NCBI GenBank assembly: GCA_017428215.1
Contig: JAFRRH010000049.1
Coordinates: 1 to 64,000, forward strand
DNA from: Selenomonadaceae bacterium
GTDB lineage: Bacteria > Bacillota > Negativicutes > Selenomonadales > Selenomonadaceae
DNA length: 64,000 bases
Reading direction: 5' to 3'
Shown here: positions 8,674 to 17,491 of the stretch, piece after piece
How positions within the stretch are numbered: the stretch's first letter is position 1
Layout: each line of letters begins with the position of its first letter
Made by a program: the position numbers and the translations under genes
The notes under the pieces: model-generated
Told to the model about the DNA's origin: nothing
The model's input: only the letters and a program-made list of their open reading frames with translations
Databases searched by the model: none

Positions 8674-9282
8674 ATGAACAAAATCTTAATCCTGTTAACG
8701 CTTGCCATTTGCGCGGCGATAATTTTTTTTGTGCCGCCTATAAAAGGACTCGGCGATTTAGCAAAAATAATTTTCTTCCACGTACCAACGGCGTGGGTTT
8801 CAGTTATTGCGTTCTTTGCAAGTGCATTTTTCGCCGCGAAATTTTTAAGGACATTTAATTTTTCGTTCGATAGACTTAGCGAGCGGGCAGCGCGATTGGG
8901 ATTTATCTTCGTGTTGTTGTCTACGGTAAGCGGCGCGATTTTCAGCAAATTAACTTGGGGCGCGTATTGGAATTGGGATCCGCGTCAGACAACAATTTTC
9001 GTGCTGATTCTGATTTACGGCGCGTATTTGACATTGCGGGCGGCGGTCTCTGACGAAAAAATTCGCGCAAAAGTTTCGGCGGTCTATTCATTGTTGAGCG
9101 TCTTGACGGTGCCATTTTTAGTCTTCATAATTCCGCGAATGTATTTTTCCTTGCACCCGTCGCCAGTTTTAAATTCGGCGGGACGCGTCGAAATGGATTC
9201 AATCGTTCTAATCGTGCTAATCGCGGCTGTCGTCGACGCTACTTTAATTTTTATCCAACTGATGAGGAGGAAGCTTTCATGA
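8674..9282 (+). CDS. ccmC: CcmC/CcsA-type cytochrome c biogenesis (haem-handling) protein
   Basis: A polytopic membrane protein of about 202 residues with six hydrophobic segments. It carries the tryptophan-rich haem-handling signature WGAYWNWDPRQT between helices. Two flanking histidines, in FFHVPTAW and SLHPSPV, are the usual axial ligands. Length and motif order fit CcmC, which presents haem for attachment to apocytochromes or for export. ATG 8674 has GGAG 9 bases upstream; an ATG at 8659 would add five residues and is also possible. The gene overlaps the next one by four bases (ATGA), so the two are co-translated. No other ccm genes are in the window. Confidence 0.85.
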   Translation: MNKILILLTLAICAAIIFFVPPIKGLGDLAKIIFFHVPTAWVSVIAFFASAFFAAKFLRTFNFSFDRLSERAARLGFIFVLLSTVSGAIFSKLTWGAYWNWDPRQTTIFVLILIYGAYLTLRAAVSDEKIRAKVSAVYSLLSVLTVPFLVFIIPRMYFSLHPSPVLNSAGRVEMDSIVLIVLIAAVVDATLIFIQLMRRKLS

Positions 9283-9857
9283 GAACTTTAAAAATTTTCG
9301 GGCTTGCGTTTTTGATGATTTTCGTTGCGCAAGTAAAAACTTTTGCCGCAATGCCGGAGGTTTCAGCGGGCGAAACTTACTTTGACCTTTTTAAAGGTGC
9401 CTATGTCTTGAAAAACAATGTACACGTCGCAGTAGATAATCATGGCTTTAGGGCGACTGTTACGGCGGACGGAGCCATTGTCAGCGTTACTCAACAAAAA
9501 TGTTGGGCGGACGGCAATGTCAAGCTCACGCAGGAAAATATAATTTTTAGTTGCGATCACGTTTACATTGAAGGGGCAACACATACTGCCAAAGTCAAGG
9601 GTAAAGTTAAATTTGAAAACAAAAACAGTGCCACGATAACTTCGGACACTGCAGTTTTTAATTGGGATAATAAAATCGTTGACTTTTACGGCAAAGTTAC
9701 ACTTAAATCTGATAAAAAAGTTAAATTAGCCGACGGCTTAACACTTGACGGTAAAGATTATCAGCACATTCAATATAACGTCGTCGAAGATACAATTCTT
9801 GCGCTTGATAAAACTTTTAACGCGCCTGACGTTACAATCCCCGACGTAAATTCTTAA
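9279..9857 (+). CDS. LptA/OstA-like periplasmic protein
   Basis: A 192-residue exported protein. It starts with a signal peptide (basic MRTLK, a hydrophobic core and a cleavage-like TFAA-MP near residue 24). The rest is a repetitive beta-jellyroll pattern with recurring short units such as KVKGKVKFENKNSATITSD and FYGKVTLKSD, as in the OstA/LptA domain that bridges LPS across the periplasm. This fits an outer-membrane-bearing Firmicute. It overlaps the CcmC-like gene by four bases and converges on a chemotaxis receptor gene, overlapping its end by four bases. The family call is by fold pattern; an LPS-transport role is inferred. Confidence 0.7.
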   Translation: MRTLKIFGLAFLMIFVAQVKTFAAMPEVSAGETYFDLFKGAYVLKNNVHVAVDNHGFRATVTADGAIVSVTQQKCWADGNVKLTQENIIFSCDHVYIEGATHTAKVKGKVKFENKNSATITSDTAVFNWDNKIVDFYGKVTLKSDKKVKLADGLTLDGKDYQHIQYNVVEDTILALDKTFNAPDVTIPDVNS

Positions 9858-11854
9858 TTGCGCAATTTGAACGTTTGAATCTCCTTTTGCAATTCTTCCG
9901 CCATATCAGCGAGTTGCCGACTCGACGAGGCAATTTCCTCTGTAGAGGCGGAAAGTTCCTGCGTCGTGGCTGAAATATTTTCCGTTTGTTTTGAGAATTT
10001 AATCGCCGCGTCATTTATAACTTTAACCGAGTCGATAATCTGGGCATTACCGGTCTCGGCTTTTTTTATTGCTTCGGTCGTCAAGGCGATTTTCTCTGTT
10101 AGGGCGTCGATTTGCTTAACGATGTCACGGAACGCGCTACCCGCCTCGTCGACCGCCTTAACACTTGACGCAGTAAGCTCCGTACCTACGTTCATGGATT
10201 CAACAGCCTTTTCTGTTTGGTTAAGAACGTCAGCAATTAATGTACGAATTTCGCTCGCCGCCAAGCCCGATTGTTCAGCAAGTTTACGGACTTCCTCCGA
10301 GACGACTGCAAAGCCGCGTCCATGTTCGCCAGCGCGTGCCGCCTCTATTGCCGCGTTTAATGCTAAAAGATTCGTTTGGTCGGCTATAGCGGAAATCGCC
10401 TCGACAATGTTTCCGATTTTGCCTGAGTATTCGCCGAGCAATTTTATAATCTGCGCGGACTCTTGCACGGAAACTCTAAGCGACTCCATACTTTCCACAG
10501 CATTACCAACAGTTACCGCGCCGCTCTCCGCAGTCTTCATAGCGACGTTAGAGGCATTTGCAACGCCGCCCGAATTTTCCGCGATAACGTTCAAAAGTTC
10601 GCGCATGTTGAGGACAGCCTCATTAGCGGCACCGACTGCATTTTGTTGCCCGACGGTTTCAGTTGCAAATTCTGTAACGGCGACTGCAATTTGATTCGCC
10701 GCCTCCGCCGATTGTCGCGAGTTATCGTTGAGATTATCGGCGGCTTCGGCAACGGTCATTGCGCTTTGTCTTGCCTTGTGGAAAAAGTTATTGAGCTTAT
10801 CCGTCATGGTTCCAAAGGCGGAGGCGACATTTCCAAGCTCGTCTTCCGAATCGACAGGAATTTTTTCCAATGATAAGTTGCCTTTAGAAATTTCGTCCGC
10901 CGCATGATTGATCGTCAAAATCGGTTTGACGGCAACATTGGAAATAAAATTGGCAACGAAAATTATCACCAAGAGAATAACGACGCACATGCCGCCTAAA
11001 ACTTCGGCTTCCTCTATGGCGTCGGCTTCGACTGCGCTGTAGGGACGAAACGTAGCGACAATCCAATTAGTCTGTGGTTCACGTTCGTAGCTGACGAGTT
11101 TTTTCTCGCCGTCAAGCTCAATCTCGGAAATTTCTCTGTTACCGACAGCGGCTTTATTTATAAAATCGTAGCCGCTCGCGTCAATGCGGTCTTCTTCCTT
11201 TTCGATTTCCATAGAGGAATGGGAAACAAGCTTACCATTGCTCTCGAAAATTGCCAGTTCTGTACTATCGTCCGCTTCCTTCTTTAAAAGCTCGGTCATC
11301 GAAGAGATGTTGTAATTGCGCTGAATCATGCCGATAACTTGTCCGTCGGAATTTTTAACCGGCACTTCAATTACGACGATAGCCAGTCCAGTTGTCTTGC
11401 TCACGACGACTTCGGAGATATATTCGTTGCCTTTCATTGCTTCCTTAAAATAGTCGCGGGCTTCAAGGCTGACAAGCTTGGCGTCGTCACTGCGCACAAG
11501 TTGCTTGCCGTCGTTGCCGGTTATTACAATATTGCTGTTGTCTTGAAAGAGTGCGTTGGCATTTTGAACGAGATTTTTCATGTTAGGGTTGCGGTTTTCC
11601 GGAGCCGCCGTTAAATATTCCTGCACGGCGGGATTGACTGCCATAAGTCGTAGTGCCGTAAAATTACTTGCCATCATCGCGTTGACTTCTTTTTCAATCA
11701 GCTCGTTCTTTACTTTGAGTTCGTGCTCTGCAAATGAGAACGCCTCTGTTACCTTGTTAAATAGAGTATACGACATCGCGATTAACAACGGCACCATACC
11801 TATTACTATCAACAGAAAAATTAATTTTGACTTGATGCTAGTTAGAAATCTCAT
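9854..11854 (-). CDS. Methyl-accepting chemotaxis protein
   Basis: A 666-residue transmembrane chemoreceptor. The first membrane helix is at about residues 12-32 (KLIFLLIVIGMVPLLIAM). A periplasmic Cache-type sensory domain follows to about residue 275, including DARDYFKEAMKG and VIEVPVKNSDGQVIG. The second helix is LGGMCVVILLVIIFVANF. A HAMP domain follows, then a long coiled-coil signalling domain with the conserved hairpin tip AIADQTNLLALNAAIEAARA. No CheR-tethering pentapeptide is seen at the C-terminus (ends TFKLRN). ATG 11854 has GAAAGG 10 bases upstream and is preferred to ATG 11872. No other chemotaxis gene is nearby, and the ligand is unknown. Confidence 0.93.
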   Translation of the reverse strand: MRFLTSIKSKLIFLLIVIGMVPLLIAMSYTLFNKVTEAFSFAEHELKVKNELIEKEVNAMMASNFTALRLMAVNPAVQEYLTAAPENRNPNMKNLVQNANALFQDNSNIVITGNDGKQLVRSDDAKLVSLEARDYFKEAMKGNEYISEVVVSKTTGLAIVVIEVPVKNSDGQVIGMIQRNYNISSMTELLKKEADDSTELAIFESNGKLVSHSSMEIEKEEDRIDASGYDFINKAAVGNREISEIELDGEKKLVSYEREPQTNWIVATFRPYSAVEADAIEEAEVLGGMCVVILLVIIFVANFISNVAVKPILTINHAADEISKGNLSLEKIPVDSEDELGNVASAFGTMTDKLNNFFHKARQSAMTVAEAADNLNDNSRQSAEAANQIAVAVTEFATETVGQQNAVGAANEAVLNMRELLNVIAENSGGVANASNVAMKTAESGAVTVGNAVESMESLRVSVQESAQIIKLLGEYSGKIGNIVEAISAIADQTNLLALNAAIEAARAGEHGRGFAVVSEEVRKLAEQSGLAASEIRTLIADVLNQTEKAVESMNVGTELTASSVKAVDEAGSAFRDIVKQIDALTEKIALTTEAIKKAETGNAQIIDSVKVINDAAIKFSKQTENISATTQELSASTEEIASSSRQLADMAEELQKEIQTFKLRN

Positions 11855-11951
11855 CAATACACGACCTTTCATAAATTTGCAGAGAGGAACTCGACTTAAC
11901 TACAACATACATTTTACACAAGATTTATGAAAAGTCACTATAGCAACGAAA

Positions 11952-12803
11952 TTAATTTTCGACTGCCTCCAACGATTTTATCGCAACTTCAATCATCGAA
12001 TCATCTGGCTCGCGTGTAGTTAAATATTGGAGCCAAAGTCCCGGCAATGTCGCCAACTTTACGAATGAATTTTCCGACCGCGCCGAGAATCGAATTATTT
12101 CATAAGATAACCCTGCTACAATCGGCAATAAAATTATTCGCGACAAAATTCTTATCCATAAATCGGGCCAGCCTAGAAACGCGAACACAAAAATACTTAC
12201 GAGCATGACGATTAATAAAAATGCAGTTCCGCAACGAGGATGAAGGCGCGGAAATTTTTTTACGTTCTCGACGGTTAACGGCAAGTCGGCTTCGTAGCAG
12301 AAAATTGTTTTGTGTTCTGCGCCGTGATATTGAAAGACGCGCTGAATATCTTTCATGCGGGAGATTGCGAACAGATAAGCTAAAAAAATTATCAGCCGCA
12401 AAAATCCTTCTGCCAAATTTAAAATTATAGGGTCGTCTGTCAACGTGTGGAAAAATTTTGCGGCGAATGTCGGTATCGCTAAAAACAGCACGCACGCCAG
12501 CGCGATTGCCAAAATTATTGTGCCGATTAATTCTTTATCAGAAAGTTGCTCGTCCTCCTCGCCTGCCGCCTGCGCTGAAAATGATAACGACTTCATGCCC
12601 AAAATCAGCGACTCGAATAAACTTACTGCGCCGCGCAGAAGTGGCAATTTTAAAATTGGGTAGCGATCGGCTATTGAGCTGACGGGTTTGACTTGCACAT
12701 TTATATTGCCGTTGGGTTCACGCACTGCCGTTGCCACTTTGCCGAATCCGCGCATCATTACGCCTTCAATAACCGCCTGTCCACCAACTAAGGGTTTATC
12801 CAT
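11952..12803 (-). CDS. DUF1385 (YqhQ-like) membrane protein
   Basis: A 283-residue protein of the YqhQ/DUF1385 family, whose function is not established. Family signatures visible are VGGQAVIEGVMMRG near the N-terminus, LPLLRGAVSL, and FQYHGAEHKTIFCYE followed by HPRCGTAFLL. There are about four to five membrane segments in between and after. The ATG at 12803 follows AAGGAGAAATTTTT; the longer frame upstream would read back into the L31 intergenic hairpin. It lies 65 bases downstream of rpmE in the same direction, a neighbourhood shared by many Firmicutes. Confidence 0.88.
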   Translation of the reverse strand: MDKPLVGGQAVIEGVMMRGFGKVATAVREPNGNINVQVKPVSSIADRYPILKLPLLRGAVSLFESLILGMKSLSFSAQAAGEEDEQLSDKELIGTIILAIALACVLFLAIPTFAAKFFHTLTDDPIILNLAEGFLRLIIFLAYLFAISRMKDIQRVFQYHGAEHKTIFCYEADLPLTVENVKKFPRLHPRCGTAFLLIVMLVSIFVFAFLGWPDLWIRILSRIILLPIVAGLSYEIIRFSARSENSFVKLATLPGLWLQYLTTREPDDSMIEVAIKSLEAVEN

Positions 12804-12828
12804 AAAAATTTCTCCTTGACAACAAAAC

Positions 12829-12857
12829 AAGCAGGGCGCGTTCGGCAACCCTGCCTG
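12829..12857 (-). terminator. Possible terminator or attenuator between rpmE and yqhQ-like gene
   Basis: On the minus strand GCAGGG and CCCTGC form a six-pair stem enclosing a 13-base loop, followed by a modest T-rich stretch (TTGTTTTGTTG). It sits between rpmE and the DUF1385 gene, so it may only partly stop transcription. Confidence 0.45.
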
Positions 12858-12868
12858 AAATTTTTCGT

Positions 12869-13069
12869 TCAAGATTTCTTGTAGCGTTTGTTGAATTTTT
12901 CAATGCGCCCGCCAGCTTTAACATCGCGCTGACGTCCCGTAAAAAACGGATGACATTTCGAGCAAACGTCCACGCGCAATTCTTTTTTCGTGGAGCCGGT
13001 TTTAAAAGTATTGCCGCAACCGCAAGTAACAGTAGCTTCAAAATACTGCGGATGAATTTTTTCCTTCAC
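12869..13069 (-). CDS. rpmE: 50S ribosomal protein L31 (zinc-binding type)
   Basis: A 66-residue ribosomal protein, starting [16 protein letters not shown]. Cysteines in TCGCGNTF and in [13 protein letters not shown] form the zinc-ribbon pattern of the zinc-containing (C+) form, as opposed to the zinc-free paralogue used under zinc starvation. The GTG at 13069 is chosen because it follows a GAGGTG site and gives the family's normal N-terminus; a start further upstream would add five atypical residues. Confidence 0.93.
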   Translation of the reverse strand: MKEKIHPQYFEATVTCGCGNTFKTGSTKKELRVDVCSKCHPFFTGRQRDVKAGGRIEKFNKRYKKS

Positions 13070-13087
13070 GCAAATACACCTCACTTT

Positions 13088-13888
13088 CTATTTTGTACCC
13101 CAAACGACGATGCAATTTCCCGTACCGGTTAAAGGTTCTTCGGGCATGGTCTTTGCGCCAGGAATCATCGGTAAAAACTCTTCCAAAGTATATCCCTTAT
13201 CCCAACCACTACCACGTCTGAGAGCCCCTTCATTCCAAGTGATATAGCCTGCTTTTGCTCTGCGAAGAATTCTGTTTATGTAAATGTCCTGCGCAAATTT
13301 AACGAGTTCGGAAAAAGCGTAGTTGCTAATGAACAAATCGCAAGGCACGTCATTATAAAGATGAGTGCCGTCAATATAGCGAATGTCACCTGCTACGTCA
13401 AGCTCGGTTAAAAATCTTTCAGTAAGCGCAAGGACTTCGGGAAGGTCAACGAGATTGTAGTGTTTAATCGGCAGAGCACGCATCAAAACCCTACATTGTC
13501 CGCCATATCCTATACCAACTTCACATACCCCCCCCCCTGAAGTATACTTTCAGGGAATAGCTTTGAAATATCGGAAAGAACTTTCACGTAACGCAAAGTT
13601 GTAGGGGAACATTCAACCTTCAAATTGGAGATATTGTATTGAGCTTTACTAGGACCGCCGATTGTATCGTTGCGCAGGATATATTCCCAATCTTGAATCG
13701 ACAAATGAAGTTCATCATTTTCCAAAATCTTTTCGAGATAACTGTTACCTTGTTGGGGGAGAGACATGTTCAAGTACAGCATGGTAGATAGGATTTTGTT
13801 TAAATTTTGCGAACTCCACATCATTCTTAGAAGCCGTGTAACAATACATGGGATAGCGATTGTTGTCGGTTTTACTTGTTCGTTCCAT
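13088..13888 (-). pseudogene. Putative sugar O-methyltransferase with two frameshifts and a G10 tract
   Basis: A SAM-dependent methyltransferase of the putative sugar O-methyltransferase type, split over three frames. ATG 13888 (GGAGG site) opens a frame encoding MERTSKTDNNRYPMY and NPIYHAVLEHVSP. A run of five C residues then shifts the frame into QQGNSYLEKILENDELHLSI. At 13528-13537 a tract of ten G (minus strand) shifts it again into CEVGIGYGGQCRVLMR, the SAM-binding loop, and on to the end at 13088. With 8 or 11 G the second junction would be in frame. It is either a pseudogene, a phase-variable gene caught off, or in part a sequencing error. Confidence 0.75.
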
Positions 13889-13957
13889 TTTTAAACCTCC
13901 AAACATACAAAACTACAAACTGACATCTCTTTATTGAATAACCGCCGTTAAATACAG

Positions 13958-13987
13958 TTGACGCGAAAACCGCGCAAGGTGTATTAT
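13958..13987 (+). promoter_or_regulatory. Likely promoter of clpX
   Basis: TTGACG at 13958-13963 and TATTAT at 13982-13987, 18 bases apart, lie 52 bases before the clpX ATG. The box quality is good (5/6 and 5/6 to consensus), and no other promoter is apparent in this divergent gap. Confidence 0.55.
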
Positions 13988-14038
13988 ACGCGCTGTGAAT
14001 TTTAATTGCAAGGTTTTTTACAAAGGAGAAATTTTTCA

Positions 14039-15337
14039 ATGGCAGGAGAAAGTTATCATTGCAGTTTATGCGGGCGGCGTGTAAGAATTCAGAGCCGCGC
14101 AGATATGCCCGTCCTCGACCCGAATACCGGTTTTGGCATTTGCAGAAGCTGTATCAAAAACATTTACGAGTTTATCGAGGAAGACGAAAAGCGCAACGCT
14201 CGCTTTAGCAAGAAAAATTTTAAATACATGCTCGGCGACCTTTTGGCGAAGAATAAACCGCACGTCATAAAAGAATATCTCGACGAGTTTATAATCATGC
14301 AGGAGCGGGCGAAAAAAATTTTGTCCGTCGCGGCGTATAATCACTATAAGCGAATGAAATACGATTTGGATAATCGCGGCGGCGACGACGAAATTGACAA
14401 GTCCAACGTAATAATTATGGGACCTACGGGTTGCGGCAAAACCGCTATGCTAAGTCATCTATCGAAGCTTTTGGATATTCCCTTTGCTGTAACTGATGCG
14501 TCAAGTTTAACGGAAGCGGGCTTTGTCGGTGCAGACGTGGAAGTTGCCGTGAGAAATCTTTACTACGCGGCAGGAAAAGACGTCGAGAAAACTGAACACG
14601 GGATTATTTATCTTGACGAGTTTGATAAAATTGCTCGCAAATCTGGCGCGAATAATTCGATAACCGCCGACCCCGGTCATGAAGGCGTTCAACAAGGCTT
14701 ATTAAAAATGTTAGAGGGAAGTGTCGTCGAATTCACCGAGCGCGGTCAACGTAAGCACCCCGAAGCCCCGACTATTAAAGTTAACACGAAAAATATTTTG
14801 TTTATATGCGGCGGCGCGTTTGTCGGCATTGAAAAAATTATCGAGAAGCGCGTCAAGAAGGACGACTCAAATATCGGCTTTGGCTCCGAAATTCCCTCCA
14901 AAGAGGACACCGATAAAAAGTTTAACGAGCTGATTCACCAGGTACGCCCCGAAGATTTAATGAAGTACGGAATTATTCCGGAGATTATTGGACGTTTGCC
15001 AGTTATCTGCACGCTTGAAACGCTCGACGAGGACGCATTACTTAGAATTTTAACTGAACCGAAAAATGCGCCCGTCAAACAGTATGAAAAACTTTTGGCA
15101 ATGGATAATGTCAAATTGGAATTCGAGGAAGCAGCACTTCGTCAAGTCGCTAAAATGGCAATCGAACGCAAAACGGGAGCACGTTCGCTTAAGGGGATTA
15201 TCGAAGACGTTATGCTCGACGTAATGTTTGACATTCCCAAGAGCAATGAGCCGCGCCGTGTCGTCGTAACGGAGGCTTGCATAAAAGGCGAGGCTAAACC
15301 ACAAATTTTCCCGCTTGAAGAAAGTATTTCTGCCTAG
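14039..15337 (+). CDS. clpX: ATP-dependent Clp protease ATP-binding subunit ClpX
   Basis: A 432-residue AAA+ unfoldase that feeds proteins to ClpP. The N-terminal zinc-binding domain has C8-x2-C11 and C35-x2-C38. Walker A is GPTGCGKT at 128-135, followed by ASSLTEAGFVGADVE and Walker B IIYLDEFDKIA. The substrate-loop region IPEIIGRLPVI and sensor-2 motif KTGARSLKGIIED are also present. ATG 14039 follows AAAGGAGAAATTTTTCA and is preferred to a TTG 33 bases upstream. It is not beside tig or clpP, its usual neighbours; an FkbM methyltransferase gene follows after 11 bases. It could be the housekeeping copy or a paralogue. Confidence 0.92.
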   Translation: MAGESYHCSLCGRRVRIQSRADMPVLDPNTGFGICRSCIKNIYEFIEEDEKRNARFSKKNFKYMLGDLLAKNKPHVIKEYLDEFIIMQERAKKILSVAAYNHYKRMKYDLDNRGGDDEIDKSNVIIMGPTGCGKTAMLSHLSKLLDIPFAVTDASSLTEAGFVGADVEVAVRNLYYAAGKDVEKTEHGIIYLDEFDKIARKSGANNSITADPGHEGVQQGLLKMLEGSVVEFTERGQRKHPEAPTIKVNTKNILFICGGAFVGIEKIIEKRVKKDDSNIGFGSEIPSKEDTDKKFNELIHQVRPEDLMKYGIIPEIIGRLPVICTLETLDEDALLRILTEPKNAPVKQYEKLLAMDNVKLEFEEAALRQVAKMAIERKTGARSLKGIIEDVMLDVMFDIPKSNEPRRVVVTEACIKGEAKPQIFPLEESISA

Positions 15338-15348
15338 GAGGACTTACT

Positions 15349-16482
15349 TTGAAAAATTTTGTCAAACTGATTCAACGGATACACAAGGAAAGATTTTCTG
15401 TCATCATGCACAAAATTGTCACGGAAAAAATTCCTGTCGCCTTCCTTTCAATCGCGCCGATTGCTCAAGCCGTCGACAGTGCAAAAAATTTTCGGACTCA
15501 AGGTCTGAACATCACGAAGCTTTTTGTCATAGACAACAATCCTCTTCCGAACGATTTGGATTTTGAAGTCGCTGACATTTTCGACGCCGCGCAGATTGTT
15601 CCTCAGCCCGAATATATTTTCACAGATACCGTTATCGACGTGCGAGTTGCTCTAAAAAATTTTCCCAAATCAACAGTGCTGACGCTCAACCACGGCAACA
15701 CTGACCATATTTACGAAATGTTCATGACGCATCTCGACGATTTGCAAGAAGTTTACGAATCACTCATTGACGAGGAATCCAAAAAAACTTTTCGTGGCTA
15801 TTGGCTCAGTAGCATAACCAATCGTCTTGCTGATATTGTCTACTCGAAATCGGCACATTATCTGATAAATGGCTTTATCCCGACTCGCGGCGCGGTCGTC
15901 ATTGACGGCGGAGTTTTCGACGGCGGCACGGCTGCTGTCTTCGCGGAAATGGGTTACAAAGTTTACGGCTTTGAAATGAACAAAGAAAACTACGAGACTG
16001 CTCGCAAGATCGCTAAAGAAAAGAAGTTCGTCTTGGAAAATCTCGGATTGGGTGCTCAGAAAGGCGAAATGAATTACGTTCCCTCTGGCGGCTCCACGCA
16101 CTTTGATTCCAACGGTTCAGCCGTTGCGCAGATTACAACCATTGACGCCTATGTTCGCGAAAAAAATTTGCCGCGTGTTGATTTTATAAAGCTCGACGTG
16201 GAAGGCGCAGAGCTTGATATTTTGAAAGGTGCCGTGATAACAATCGCACAATATAAACCGATTCTCGCGCTCAGTGCCTATCACAAGCTCGACGACTTTT
16301 GGATGCTTATGAACTTCGTTAAATCGATTCGACCCGATTACGAATTTGCTCTGCGTCAATCTTTTGACTCCATTGAAGACGCGCCGTCAACTTATTCAAA
16401 GGAACTCGTGGCTCTTTTAAAAAATTTAAATTTGGAACCATTCCTTTGCTGGTACAATGAATGCGTGTTATTCGCTCGCTGA
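15349..16482 (+). CDS. FkbM-family SAM-dependent methyltransferase
   Basis: A 377-residue protein. The C-terminal half is a class I methyltransferase of the FkbM family: VVIDGGVFDGGTAAVF (about residues 183-198) is the SAM-binding loop, VYGFEMN is the acidic strand-2 motif, and FIKLDVEGAELDILKGA is the FkbM signature. The N-terminal 180 residues (LSIAPIAQAVDSAKNFR..., FVIDN) resemble a nucleotide- or sugar-binding Rossmann-like domain but I cannot name it. Such enzymes usually methylate sugars of glycans or secondary metabolites. The TTG start has TAGGAGGA upstream. A terminator follows at 16514. Confidence 0.85.
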   Translation: MKNFVKLIQRIHKERFSVIMHKIVTEKIPVAFLSIAPIAQAVDSAKNFRTQGLNITKLFVIDNNPLPNDLDFEVADIFDAAQIVPQPEYIFTDTVIDVRVALKNFPKSTVLTLNHGNTDHIYEMFMTHLDDLQEVYESLIDEESKKTFRGYWLSSITNRLADIVYSKSAHYLINGFIPTRGAVVIDGGVFDGGTAAVFAEMGYKVYGFEMNKENYETARKIAKEKKFVLENLGLGAQKGEMNYVPSGGSTHFDSNGSAVAQITTIDAYVREKNLPRVDFIKLDVEGAELDILKGAVITIAQYKPILALSAYHKLDDFWMLMNFVKSIRPDYEFALRQSFDSIEDAPSTYSKELVALLKNLNLEPFLCWYNECVLFAR

Positions 16483-16513
16483 AAAATTTTGACAAAATTA
16501 TTGACAAAGCTCC

Positions 16514-16546
16514 TCGCCTTGACTTATTGTTGAGGCGAATTTTTTT
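16514..16546 (+). terminator. Rho-independent terminator after FkbM gene
   Basis: The inverted repeat TCGCCT/AGGCGA (16514-16519 and 16533-16538) is followed by ATTTTTTT. It ends just before the ribosome binding site of the ROK gene. Confidence 0.75.
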
Positions 16547-16561
16547 ATGGGAGGTTTGGCT

Positions 16562-17491
16562 GTGAAAAAAATTTTGACGATAGATGTTGGCGGCACGTTT
16601 ATTAAATATGCTGTCCTGACTGGTGCGCGTGTTTTTAAAATCGCCGCAAAGGGTAAAGTTCCCACGCCGAAAAAAAATCACGAGGACTTTTTAGAAAAGC
16701 TCGCGGAAATTTTTAAAGCTCATAGTTACGTTGAGGGTATTGGCGTTTCCATGCCAGGATTGATTGATACTTTCAAGGGCGTTTGTATTTCCAGCGGCGC
16801 ATTAGATTTTTGTAACGGACATTGCGTAGCTGAGGAGCTTCAAAACATTTGCGGTGTTCCTGTCACTATTGAAAACGATGCAAACTGCGCGGCTCTTGCT
16901 GAAATTAAGTCGGGCAGTCTCGTTGGTGTAAAGGAAGCTTTTGTTTTGGTTTTCGGTACGGGAATTGGCGGTGCCGTCATTCGCAAAGGAGAACTCTATC
17001 GCGGTGCTCACTTCTGCGCGGGCGAAGTTTCCTTTATGCCGATAAATATTAATGCTGTCGTTGACGAAAAAAATTTTTGCGCTAGCGATTACGGGGCATT
17101 ACCTTTCCAAAAAAGTTGCGCTAAAATTTTAGGCAAGCCGCCCGAAGAAGTGACCGGCGAAATGATTTTCGATTTGATTGAGGATAACAACGCTGAATTG
17201 CTTGCCGCGCTCCATAAATTTGCACACGGTATCGCGGCGATGATTTTTAATTTGCAAGTGGCTTTCGACCCTGAACGCTTTGCACTCGGCGGCGGCATAA
17301 GTATTCGACAAAGTTTTATCGACGCCGTTCATTACGAAATCGACAAACTTTATAAAAAAGTTCCCGACTATTTGCCACGCCCTGAAGTCGTAGCTTGCAA
17401 GTATCACAATGACGCTAACCTGTTTGGAGCATTATATCGCCATTTAAAAAAGCAAAGAGGTGTACCGCGTGATAAAACTCTTAGGCATTGA
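16562..17491 (+). CDS. ROK-family sugar kinase (glucokinase-like)
   Basis: A 309-residue kinase of the ROK family, expected to phosphorylate a hexose or N-acetylhexosamine with ATP. The phosphate-1 motif is IDVGGTFIK (residues 7-15). SMPGLID is present and the catalytic Asp is in TIENDANCAALAE. FGTGIGGAVI and LGGGIS are the adenosine-site glycines. The usual zinc-binding C-x-C-G-x2-G-C-x2-E segment is not present: after HFCAGEVSF comes a sequence without the cysteine cluster. GTG 16562 follows GGGAGG. The end overlaps the start of metN by 23 bases, so it may be co-transcribed with the methionine importer. The substrate is unknown. Confidence 0.85.
   Translation: MKKILTIDVGGTFIKYAVLTGARVFKIAAKGKVPTPKKNHEDFLEKLAEIFKAHSYVEGIGVSMPGLIDTFKGVCISSGALDFCNGHCVAEELQNICGVPVTIENDANCAALAEIKSGSLVGVKEAFVLVFGTGIGGAVIRKGELYRGAHFCAGEVSFMPININAVVDEKNFCASDYGALPFQKSCAKILGKPPEEVTGEMIFDLIEDNNAELLAALHKFAHGIAAMIFNLQVAFDPERFALGGGISIRQSFIDAVHYEIDKLYKKVPDYLPRPEVVACKYHNDANLFGALYRHLKKQRGVPRDKTLRH

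Noticed and set aside
9966..10694. Long plus-strand frame opposite the chemotaxis receptor
   Set aside because: Shadow of the repetitive Ala/Ser-rich signalling domain on the minus strand; no ribosome binding site.
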